In this document: positions 9,207 to 16,360 of the stretch, in pieces
How the letters are laid out: each line of letters starts with the position of its first letter
How positions within the stretch are numbered: the stretch's first letter is position 1
DNA from: Acinetobacter sp.
GTDB lineage: Bacteria > Pseudomonadota > Gammaproteobacteria > Pseudomonadales > Moraxellaceae
Assembly (NCBI GenBank): GCA_008017255.1
Contig: SSHD01000101.1
Location: forward strand, 1-16,360
Length of the DNA: 16,360 nt
Direction of reading: 5' to 3'
Made by a program: the position numbers and the translations under genes
The notes under the pieces: generated by a model
The model's input: only the letters and a program-made list of their open reading frames with translations
Databases searched by the model: none
Told to the model about the DNA's origin: nothing

Positions 9207-9224
9207 ATGTAGGAGCTGCCAGCA

Positions 9225-9875
9225 ATGTCGACTCGTAAAATCATCATTCATGTTCAGGCATTGGCTCGACTGTTCACACAAAGCAAAGCGCAGTTTGTTA
9301 CGTTAAAAGAATTTAACCAGTATAAAAAACAGCACATACACGCGTTTCGTAATCAACTTTTGGCGGAGCAGTTGCATTGTCCTGTGAGCGCATTAAGTTT
9401 TGCACAACATGAGCAGGGCAAGCCTTTTTTAACTTCTCATCCACTGCATTTTAACCATTCACATAGTCAGCAAAACTACACACTTGTTTTAAGTGAGCGT
9501 GTGTCAGACATCGGTGTGGATGTTGAAGACTTAAGCCGCAAAGTTCGGTTTGAGGCTTTGGCAAAGCGTAGCTTTCATACCGTGGAATATCAAATTTGGC
9601 AACATAGTCAGGATACGGAATATTGGTTTAAAGTGTGGACCACCAAGGAAGCGGTGCTTAAAGCCGCAGGTGTGGGCATCGCTTTAGATTTAAACAGCTT
9701 AAATACGCAAGTGCATCCGATCCATAACGGTGGCATGTGCTCACATCCGCAGCTTGGCAGTTTTGCCTATCAAAATTTTATTTTAAACAATAGCATAATG
9801 CTGACTGTGGCATGGCGGGCTGAACCGTCTTGTCGTGGTTTTCAGTTGCCGTCTATTCAAATTATTCAACATTAA
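9225..9875 (+). CDS. 4'-phosphopantetheinyl transferase, Sfp-type
   Basis: Enzymes of this superfamily move the phosphopantetheine arm of coenzyme A to a serine of acyl- or peptidyl-carrier proteins, activating fatty-acid, polyketide or nonribosomal-peptide synthases, often for siderophores. The hallmark motifs are present: GKPFL at 65-69, FNHSHS at 76-81, the Mg-binding GVDVE (D99, E101), and the W-x-x-KEA motif WTTKEAVLKAAG from 138 with K141 and E142. At 216 residues it is a compact member of the Sfp/HetI/AcpT-like group rather than the ~120-residue AcpS type. The ribosome site AGGAG at 9211-9215 sits 9 nt before ATG 9225. No carrier-protein or synthase gene lies in the window, so the substrate is unknown. 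The der terminator lies directly upstream, leaving no room for a promoter between them. Confidence 0.92.
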   Translation: MSTRKIIIHVQALARLFTQSKAQFVTLKEFNQYKKQHIHAFRNQLLAEQLHCPVSALSFAQHEQGKPFLTSHPLHFNHSHSQQNYTLVLSERVSDIGVDVEDLSRKVRFEALAKRSFHTVEYQIWQHSQDTEYWFKVWTTKEAVLKAAGVGIALDLNSLNTQVHPIHNGGMCSHPQLGSFAYQNFILNNSIMLTVAWRAEPSCRGFQLPSIQIIQH

Positions 9876-9922
9876 GCAGTGTTTAAATTTTGATGCTGAG
9901 CTGTAATTTGCATCAAGCGAAA

Positions 9923-9950
9923 AAAATGCCAGTGATCACACTGGCATTTT
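9923..9950. terminator. Bidirectional terminator between convergent genes
   Basis: A perfect 12-bp stem AAAATGCCAGTG/CACTGGCATTTT closes an ATCA loop. A-rich sequence on the left and T-rich on the right give a U tract on either strand. It lies between the phosphopantetheinyl transferase gene (+) and secF (-), so it can end both transcripts. Confidence 0.88.
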
Positions 9951-9972
9951 GCTTTAAAGAGAGGGGATTGCC

Positions 9973-10941
9973 TTATGGAATCTCTTCTTCTTCAAATTCA
10001 GGTTTTACTTGCACAATAAAGTCTTGACGGTTTAGGCCTCGCCATAACGCAAATGCAGTACCGATATAAATAGAAGAATACGTTCCCACAAATATCCCGA
10101 CGGTCATTGCCACAGAGAACCAATGCAGACCATCACCCCCCATAAACAGCATGGCAAGTACCACCAGTAATAAGGTCATAGAGGTGTGAATGGTACGGCG
10201 TAAGGTTTCGGTCAGTGCAATATCGACGATCTCGCGTGGTGTTGCGCCACGAATTTTACGGAAGTTCTCACGAATACGATCTGATACCACAATGTTATCG
10301 TTGAGTGAGAAACCAATAATCGCCAATAGCGCAGCCAATACGGTGAGGTCAAAGCTCCATTGGAAGTAAGCAAAAATACCTAAAATGATGATGATGTCAT
10401 GGAATAACGACATTACCGCACCCATCGCCAGTTTCAATTCGAAGCGAATGGTCACGTAAATCAACATTAAAATCAGTGCCAAAGCAACAGCGCCCGCAGA
10501 ACGCACATATAGCTCGTTACCGACTGCACTGCCTACCGCATCAACTTTATGCACTTCTGCACTGTTGTTGGGTAATTGCACGGCTTTGGTGATGGTTTCG
10601 CTTAAGTCTTCAACATTTAGGTCTTCTTGCACTGGCATGCGCACAATCAGGTCAGTATTACTGCCTAAAGTTTGCACCACTGCGTCTTTAAAACCAGCGC
10701 GATCAAGCGCTTGAGTGACTTGAGATGGCTGTACCGCCTGTTGGTAATTGAGTTCGGCAGAAATACCACCAGTAAAGTCCAAACCGAGGTTTAGACCTTT
10801 GGTCACGATAAAGTACAGGCTGGCAATGGTAATCAAAATTGAAAGCACGGCAGCCGGTGCAGCAATCTTCATAAATGGGATAACTTTTGCGTCATCCGGA
10901 CGACCGTATTGCTTTGAGTTCGGTTGAGTCAGGTCTGTCAT
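9973..10941 (-). CDS. secF: Protein translocase subunit SecF
   Basis: SecF pairs with SecD in an inner-membrane, proton-driven complex that pulls exported proteins out of SecYEG into the periplasm. The sequence shows a first transmembrane helix at about 26-46, then GLDFTGG (53-59) opening a small periplasmic domain. A block of five helices follows from about 148, with the functional segment GFSLNDNIVVSDRIREN (210-226) and the helix carrying TETLRRTIHTSMTLLLV. The acidic tail FEEEEIP is unremarkable. The 322-residue length is normal. GGAG sits 7 nt before the ATG at 10941 and starts one base after the secD stop, so secD and secF are surely one transcript. It ends before the shared bidirectional terminator. 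Confidence 0.97.
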   Translation of the reverse strand: MTDLTQPNSKQYGRPDDAKVIPFMKIAAPAAVLSILITIASLYFIVTKGLNLGLDFTGGISAELNYQQAVQPSQVTQALDRAGFKDAVVQTLGSNTDLIVRMPVQEDLNVEDLSETITKAVQLPNNSAEVHKVDAVGSAVGNELYVRSAGAVALALILMLIYVTIRFELKLAMGAVMSLFHDIIIILGIFAYFQWSFDLTVLAALLAIIGFSLNDNIVVSDRIRENFRKIRGATPREIVDIALTETLRRTIHTSMTLLLVVLAMLFMGGDGLHWFSVAMTVGIFVGTYSSIYIGTAFALWRGLNRQDFIVQVKPEFEEEEIP

Positions 10942-10951
10942 GGCAATCTCC

Positions 10952-12853
10952 TTAAATACTCAACTTGGTCAAATTACGGCGTTTGCCATAAATGAGCTGT
11001 ACAATGGCGCGAGTCACGGTAATGGCGGTAAACATAGAACAAATAATACCAATCATTAAAGTGACAGCGAAGCCTTTAATTGGGCCTGTGCCAATGGCAA
11101 ATAGAATAAATGCCACAATAAAGGTGGTGAGGTTGGAGTCGAAAATGGTGTTATAAGCACGATCATAACCAGCTATAATCGCTTGTTTTGGCGACGCGCC
11201 CCACAGTATTTCTTCTCGAATCCGCTCACAAATTAGGACGTTGGCATCGACTGCCATACCAATACCAATCACGATACCCGCTATACCCGGTAGGGTGAGG
11301 GATGCGCCAAGCCATGACATAATCGTCAAAATCATCGCCAGGTTTACAATTAGCGCAAAGTTGGCAATTAAACCGAATAAACGGAAGAACACCACCATCC
11401 AAATAGCCACTAATAAGAAACCAATTTGCGTTGATAACACACCGCGATCAATATTTTCTTGACCAAGGCTTGGGCCTACCACACGTTCTTCAACAAAGTA
11501 CATTGGTGCAGCCAAAGCCCCTGCACGTAACATCAGTGCCAATTCAGCCGCTTCTTGCGGTGAATCTAAACCAGTAATACGGAACTGCGAACCTAACACC
11601 GCTTGAATGGTTGCGGCATTAATTACCACAGATTCGGTATAAGGGGTACGAACTTCGGTTTGCGCTCCGGTTACAGGGTCGGCGACATAGCTGATTTTTT
11701 GTTTATTTTCGATAAACAATACTGCCATGCGTTTGCCGACTGCATTACGTGTTGCATCTGCCATGAGCTTACCGCCAGCAGAGTCTAAAGTGATATTTAC
11801 TTCTGCACCACCAGAGTCTTGGCTAAAGCCAGAGCTAGCATTTTGTACACGTTCACCGGTTAAAATACGGTTACGATTCAACAGCAGTTCACGACCGCTA
11901 TCTAATGACTCAAATGCAAAAACTTCGGTGCCCGGTGGCAGCGGTTGACCATTATATTTACCTGTATAGTTGTCAATATATTGATCGTTTTTGTCTGAAA
12001 CTATACGAAACTCTAAGTTTGCAGTACGCCCCAAAACACGTTTTGCTTCAGCGGTATCTTGCACACCCGGTAATTCAACTACAATACGGTTGTTCCCTTG
12101 GGTTTGTACTAAAGCTTCTGCTACGCCCAGTTCGTTAATACGGTTACGCAAGGTGGTTAAGTTTTGATTTACCGCATAAGACTGAATTTCTTGGCGACGT
12201 GCATCGCTATAGGTCAGCTTTAAAGTTGCACCTGTAGAGCTTGCAAGCGCTTGCTGGGTATATTCATTGCCATTACGACGTAAGAACGCAGCCGCTTCAT
12301 CACGTGCTGCATTGTCTGCAAACTGTACGGTAATGGTGTTGTTGCTGAGTGCAAGATTATTAAATTTAATTTTGTTGTCACGAAATTGACGACGCAAATC
12401 AGTCGCAGATGTTTCCAAACGCTGACTAATCGCTTTATCCATGTCGACTTCTAGCAAGAAATGCACGCCGCCACGTAAGTCCAAACCGAGTTTCATCGGT
12501 TTCGCCCCAATCTTTCGCAACCATGCTGGTGTGGTTGGTGCAAGGTTGAGGGCAACCACGTAGTCATCACCTAATTCACGGCGTAATACTTCTTTGGCTT
12601 TTAATTGCGTTTCTGAAGTGTCTACACGCAACAATGCCGCGTTATTGGAGAAACTATTGTCGTGACTGCTAATATTGGCAGTTTGCAAAATTTGCTCAGC
12701 TTTTTGCACTATGGTCTGATCAATTTGAGTACCTGCTTTTGCCCCAGAAATTTGGACAGCAGGCTCATCTGGATACAGACTTGGAAGTGCATATAATGTA
12801 CTGATCACAAGTACCACAAGGATCAGTAAATATTTCCATGCAGGGTAACGCAT
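10952..12853 (-). CDS. secD: Protein translocase subunit SecD
   Basis: SecD forms the large part of the SecDF complex; its periplasmic P1 domain grips emerging preproteins and uses the proton gradient to complete export. Visible features are an N-terminal transmembrane helix at about 7-25, LGLDLRGGVHFLLEVD (122-137) at the start of the periplasmic region, a large periplasmic part to about 470, and five C-terminal helices. These carry GMAVDANVLICERIREE, with D536 matching the proton-relay aspartate (D519 of E. coli), and GPIKGFAVTL at about 590-599. At 633 residues it is near the E. coli size (615). The ribosome site is weak (AAGAAG about 6 nt before the ATG). secF follows after 10 nt, and yajC precedes by 51 nt. 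Confidence 0.97.
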   Translation of the reverse strand: MRYPAWKYLLILVVLVISTLYALPSLYPDEPAVQISGAKAGTQIDQTIVQKAEQILQTANISSHDNSFSNNAALLRVDTSETQLKAKEVLRRELGDDYVVALNLAPTTPAWLRKIGAKPMKLGLDLRGGVHFLLEVDMDKAISQRLETSATDLRRQFRDNKIKFNNLALSNNTITVQFADNAARDEAAAFLRRNGNEYTQQALASSTGATLKLTYSDARRQEIQSYAVNQNLTTLRNRINELGVAEALVQTQGNNRIVVELPGVQDTAEAKRVLGRTANLEFRIVSDKNDQYIDNYTGKYNGQPLPPGTEVFAFESLDSGRELLLNRNRILTGERVQNASSGFSQDSGGAEVNITLDSAGGKLMADATRNAVGKRMAVLFIENKQKISYVADPVTGAQTEVRTPYTESVVINAATIQAVLGSQFRITGLDSPQEAAELALMLRAGALAAPMYFVEERVVGPSLGQENIDRGVLSTQIGFLLVAIWMVVFFRLFGLIANFALIVNLAMILTIMSWLGASLTLPGIAGIVIGIGMAVDANVLICERIREEILWGASPKQAIIAGYDRAYNTIFDSNLTTFIVAFILFAIGTGPIKGFAVTLMIGIICSMFTAITVTRAIVQLIYGKRRNLTKLSI

Positions 12854-12904
12854 TCGCTTTCTTCTTAAATGAAAAAGTCGTGCATAGGCACGACAGTCTA
12901 ATGA

Positions 12905-13234
12905 TTAAAGGTTATTGAGTGTGCCTTCGGGTAATACTGAAATAACACTACCACGTTGAATTTTTACGTCTACACCACGTGACAGTTCAACCACAGCAAA
13001 GTCACCATCAAGTTTGGTCACTTTACCCATTAAGCCACCTGCAAACACAATTTCACTGCCTACACCTAAGCTATCTACTAAAGTGCGGTGTTCTTTGGCA
13101 CGTTTGGCTTGAGGGCGCCAAATCAAGAAATAAAAGATCCCGATAAAAACCGCAACCATCAACAAGTTTGCCATAAGGCTAGGGCCTTGTTGTGCCGCAG
13201 GGGCTGCATGGGCAGTAGAAATTAAAAAACTCAT
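12905..13234 (-). CDS. yajC: Sec translocon accessory protein YajC
   Basis: YajC is a small single-pass inner-membrane protein that associates with SecDF. The protein has a short polar N terminus (MSFLISTAHAAPAAQQG), one transmembrane helix at about 20-39 (LMANLLMVAVFIGIFYFLIW), the family signature RPQAKRAKEH, and a small cytoplasmic beta domain (GVGSEIVFAGGLMGKV). The 109-residue length is typical. AGGA lies 7 nt before the ATG. It is encoded upstream of secD in the conserved tgt-yajC-secD-secF order. The 181-nt space to tgt probably holds its own promoter, but I find no convincing -35/-10 pair there and no terminator for tgt. Confidence 0.95.
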   Translation of the reverse strand: MSFLISTAHAAPAAQQGPSLMANLLMVAVFIGIFYFLIWRPQAKRAKEHRTLVDSLGVGSEIVFAGGLMGKVTKLDGDFAVVELSRGVDVKIQRGSVISVLPEGTLNNL

Positions 13235-13415
13235 TTTGATTTCCTAAAATTAACAACTAAAAACTTAACTTTTGTGACTGCTTTATCATTCCAGCGTATG
13301 AAATGGAGAAAATAAAAGCGTTTCAACTTGCACAAAAAGTTCAATAAATTCCAATTCGTTTTGCAATGTACATGGTCTTGCCGCTAGGCGCAAATCTTGA
13401 TGCATTTAGTTCGCA

Positions 13416-14594
<1,179 letters not shown>

Positions 14595-14732
14595 CTATTT
14601 TCCTTGATTCTGCGCTGTAGTGCTACTGATAAATGTAGCCAATGTTAAAATAAAAAGCTCCCTAGATTTTTCTCTAAACAGTTGTGTTTAGATTAATTGT
14701 TGAAATTGAAAAAAGTAGCTAACGCTTGTTTC

Positions 14733-14843
14733 CTTCCCCTTGTGGGGGAGCTTGCGGAACGTTGTTCCTCAGGATGGGGGCTTTATGCTTTAGACTTTAA
14801 AATCAACAGTAACCCCTCTCTAAATCTCCCCCAGAGGGGGAGA
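14733..14843. repeat. REPIN- or MITE-like element: two inverted G/C-rich hairpins
   Basis: The left hairpin is CTTCCCC-TTGT-GGGGGAG (14733-14750, one G-T wobble). The right hairpin is a perfect 8-bp TCTCCCCC-AGA-GGGGGAGA (14825-14843). The right unit read on the minus strand resembles the left unit, so they are imperfect inverted copies about 75 nt apart. Between them lies another small hairpin, GGAAC-GTT-GTTCC (14756-14768). This is the layout of paired REP sequences (REPIN) or a very small non-autonomous element. I recall similar GGGGGAG-hairpin intergenic sequences in Acinetobacter, but copy number cannot be judged from one window. Confidence 0.55.
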
Positions 14844-14956
14844 CTTCAAAGCAAAAACGACATACCCACATTTCAACTGTCAACTTACACAGTGCCTTTA
14901 AGCGGGAATTCTAAAAACTGAATTTTGTTTTTGTTCTGCCAAGTATTTGAATAATA

Positions 14957-14994
14957 AAACAAAAAACCAATTCAATAGTAGATATGAATTGGTT
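14957..14994 (-). terminator. Rho-independent terminator of the 330-residue membrane-protein gene
   Basis: A perfect 10-bp stem AACCAATTCA/TGAATTGGTT (14965-14974 with 14985-14994) has a 10-nt loop. The A-rich run to its left gives a U tract on the minus strand. It begins 11 nt past the stop codon. Confidence 0.88.
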
Positions 14995-15004
14995 GATCAC
15001 AAGC

Positions 15005-15997
15005 CTAGTGAGACTTATGGTGAAAAATTCTTTGCCAAAAATGCAACCAACCTACAAATATTTTTAGGCTAAATATAATAAGAATAAACATTGCATTTAG
15101 ATAGAAATTCTCTAACCACATTGATTTACTCAAAGCCATTAAAACTAAAGAATCTGTAACTTGTAATAAACCTAATACCCCCCCCCATAAAAATATAGGC
15201 ATAAATAATGAAATTACACTACACCATAAAAATTTACCAACCCCATTAATATATCGAGGATCCAGTCGAGTCATTCCTAACCAATCAATCGGCTTCCATA
15301 AAAGAATAATAAGTGCAGTTAAAATTGGAAAAAATATTAATGCTCGCCAAAACTGAAATACTAAAGCCACATCACCTAAGGGCGAGGCTAGAAATGCCTG
15401 CTCATTTACAAACTGTTTTTCGAATACGCTTCCCTCTAAATCAAGCAGGAAAAACTTTCGATCAATATTCAGTGGCGGTAAATTCAGGTTTGCTGTCATC
15501 CAGTCAATAATCCACTGAATCCAGAAAGGTTGCCAAATTAGGGTTAAATCTTTGACCCATGCACTAATAAAAAATAACTCAAATAATGCACACCACCCCA
15601 AAAATATTAAGCTCCACTTTTGCAGCTTTCTAGGCGGTAATCCACCATCATTGGCGATATGCTGTTTAATCGCTTCTCGTTTTATCGGGTCTTCGATTTT
15701 TTCAATTTTTTGATGTATTTCTTCGCTACGGCGTTGTAACCTTGCTTTACTGCCAAAGACCAGCCGATACCAAAATGGTGTATACGCCATAGCAAAGGCT
15801 AATATTAAAAACCAAATAAAATTAAAGAATAGATTTTGCTGTAAGCTATAACCTGATAGCTCAAAACCAAAACTAAATAGTCCAACTGCTCCCCAAAACA
15901 CAATAATCAGAATATAAAAGAATAAATATTCTTCATATAACCGTTCTGATGCCATCCAACTGAGTACAGATTGGGAGTTGCTCATTTCTTCTTGCAT
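15005..15997 (-). CDS. Unrecognised multi-pass membrane protein with an in-frame G9 tract
   Basis: I do not recognise the family. The 330 residues contain about six hydrophobic helices: roughly 25-43, 56-78, 128-147, 208-234, 256-280 and 299-318. There is a charged, probably cytoplasmic, loop at 82-127 with coiled-coil-like RLQRRSEEIHQKIEKIEDPIKREAIKQHI, and a tryptophan-rich segment around 155-167. The gene is distinctly AT-rich compared with the housekeeping genes. A run of nine G (C on the + strand, 15178-15186) encodes W271-G272-G273-V274. It lies directly downstream of a lemA-family gene but has its own terminator, and lemA's terminator lies between them. The first ATG (15997) has a poor ribosome site; the ATG four codons on (15985, MSNSQS) has AAGAAG very close and is an alternative start. 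No enzymatic motif is visible. Confidence 0.8.
   Translation of the reverse strand: MQEEMSNSQSVLSWMASERLYEEYLFFYILIIVFWGAVGLFSFGFELSGYSLQQNLFFNFIWFLILAFAMAYTPFWYRLVFGSKARLQRRSEEIHQKIEKIEDPIKREAIKQHIANDGGLPPRKLQKWSLIFLGWCALFELFFISAWVKDLTLIWQPFWIQWIIDWMTANLNLPPLNIDRKFFLLDLEGSVFEKQFVNEQAFLASPLGDVALVFQFWRALIFFPILTALIILLWKPIDWLGMTRLDPRYINGVGKFLWCSVISLFMPIFLWGGVLGLLQVTDSLVLMALSKSMWLENFYLNAMFILIIFSLKIFVGWLHFWQRIFHHKSH
15178..15186 (-). repeat. Homopolymer G9 inside coding sequence
   Basis: Nine consecutive C on the + strand are read as G9 in the membrane-protein gene. The frame runs TGG GGG GGG GTA. Adding one G leads to a stop about 20 codons later; losing one gives TAT TAG almost at once. Either change removes the last helix or more. 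Confidence 0.9.
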
Positions 15998-16027
15998 ATC
16001 TGTGTTGTTCCATCTTTATATATTGGA

Positions 16028-16054
16028 ATAATAAGCGGGTTGATATTTAATCAA
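16028..16054 (-). promoter_or_regulatory. Possible promoter of the membrane-protein gene
   Basis: On the minus strand, TTGATT (16049-16054) and TATTAT (16028-16033) are separated by 15 nt, a little short of the ideal 17. The pair lies between the lemA terminator and the start codon, where a separate promoter would be expected. Confidence 0.3.
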
Positions 16055-16057
16055 TGA

Positions 16058-16095
16058 TTAAAAAAGCCAATTACTCACACATGAATAATTGGCTT
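16058..16095 (-). terminator. Rho-independent terminator of the lemA-family gene
   Basis: A perfect 10-bp stem AAGCCAATTA/TAATTGGCTT (16064-16073 with 16086-16095) with a 12-nt loop is followed on the minus strand by a run of T. It lies about 19 nt past the lemA stop. Confidence 0.88.
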
Positions 16096-16114
16096 GAGTC
16101 AAACAACAGTGCTG

Positions 16115-16360
16115 TTAAAAATTCGGTTTATAGTCAAAATTTTCAGTGACCAAATTATCTGTAAATGGGCGAATGGCTTTCTTAGATAAAGTCATGGTGT
16201 TGACCAAGTTATTTGGAAACACTTGAATGTGGTTATTAAACAACTCGACATTACGGTTAAAAATACTAATCGCCGCACCGACGTTTTCGTTTTGTTCCTG
16301 AATATCATCCATCATTTTGCTATACAGCTTATCGGCTTTGAGTTCAGGATAATTTTCAAC
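16115..16360 (-). CDS. LemA-family protein, 3' part
   Basis: LemA-family proteins are small membrane-anchored, helical-bundle proteins of unclear role, often encoded next to HtpX protease, TPM-domain or DUF3137 genes. The frame is open to the right edge of the window, so only the C-terminal 81 residues are seen. Read from the edge they begin VENYPELKADKLYSKMMDD, the usual YPEL-x-A block, and continue with the second long helix ENVGAAISIFNRNVELFNNHIQVFPNNLV, which matches the R-x-Y-N...I..FP-N-x-(L/I) pattern of LemA. The tail IRPFTDNLVTENFDYKPNF is variable in the family. The methionine at 16315 is internal and is not the start. A terminator follows directly, so the downstream membrane-protein gene is probably transcribed separately. 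Confidence 0.88.
   Translation of the reverse strand, partial: VENYPELKADKLYSKMMDDIQEQNENVGAAISIFNRNVELFNNHIQVFPNNLVNTMTLSKKAIRPFTDNLVTENFDYKPNF

Noticed and set aside
14697..14921. 74-codon open frame on the + strand
   Set aside because: It runs across the inverted-hairpin repeat, has no ribosome site, and its translation is low in protein-like structure. It is most likely chance.

Overview
The window looks like a chromosomal segment of an Acinetobacter-type gammaproteobacterium. The protein sequences, such as the RlmN, PilF and Ndk termini, match what I recall of that genus, base composition is moderately AT-rich, and the gene order ndk-rlmN-pilF-rodZ-ispG-hisS-yfgM-bamB-der is the conserved order seen in Pseudomonas and, partly, in E. 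coli. No database search was run. Species is not assigned.

Region 1 (1-9206, + strand) is housekeeping. The 3' end of ndk is closed by a strong terminator. Then comes a tightly packed run from rlmN to bamB with overlaps or short gaps: pilF/rodZ overlap by 10 nt, ispG/hisS by 4 nt, yfgM/bamB by 1 nt. A terminator follows bamB. der stands apart with its own leader and terminator. The run joins rRNA/tRNA methylation, type IV pilus assembly, cell-shape control, isoprenoid synthesis, histidyl-tRNA charging, and two envelope-export factors (YfgM at the Sec translocon, BamB in outer-membrane protein assembly), then ribosome assembly (Der).

Region 2 (9207-9972) holds a stand-alone Sfp-type phosphopantetheinyl transferase starting only 18 nt after the der terminator. 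A long symmetrical hairpin then serves as a bidirectional terminator between convergent genes.

Region 3 (9973-14546, - strand) is tgt-yajC-secD-secF, that is, tRNA queuosine exchange followed by the SecDF-YajC accessory translocon. queA, which often precedes tgt, is not here.

Region 4 (14547-16360) is the accessory-looking part. A 458-nt gap contains a pair of inverted G/C-rich hairpins resembling a REPIN or small MITE. It is followed on the - strand by an AT-rich gene for an unrecognised, roughly six-pass membrane protein of 330 residues, and then the 3' end of a lemA-family gene. Each of these two genes has its own intrinsic terminator. The membrane-protein gene carries an in-frame run of nine G residues, at which gain or loss of one base would truncate the protein. 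This is the most interesting signal in the window. I see no CRISPR array, tRNA, rRNA, insertion sequence or evident defence system.
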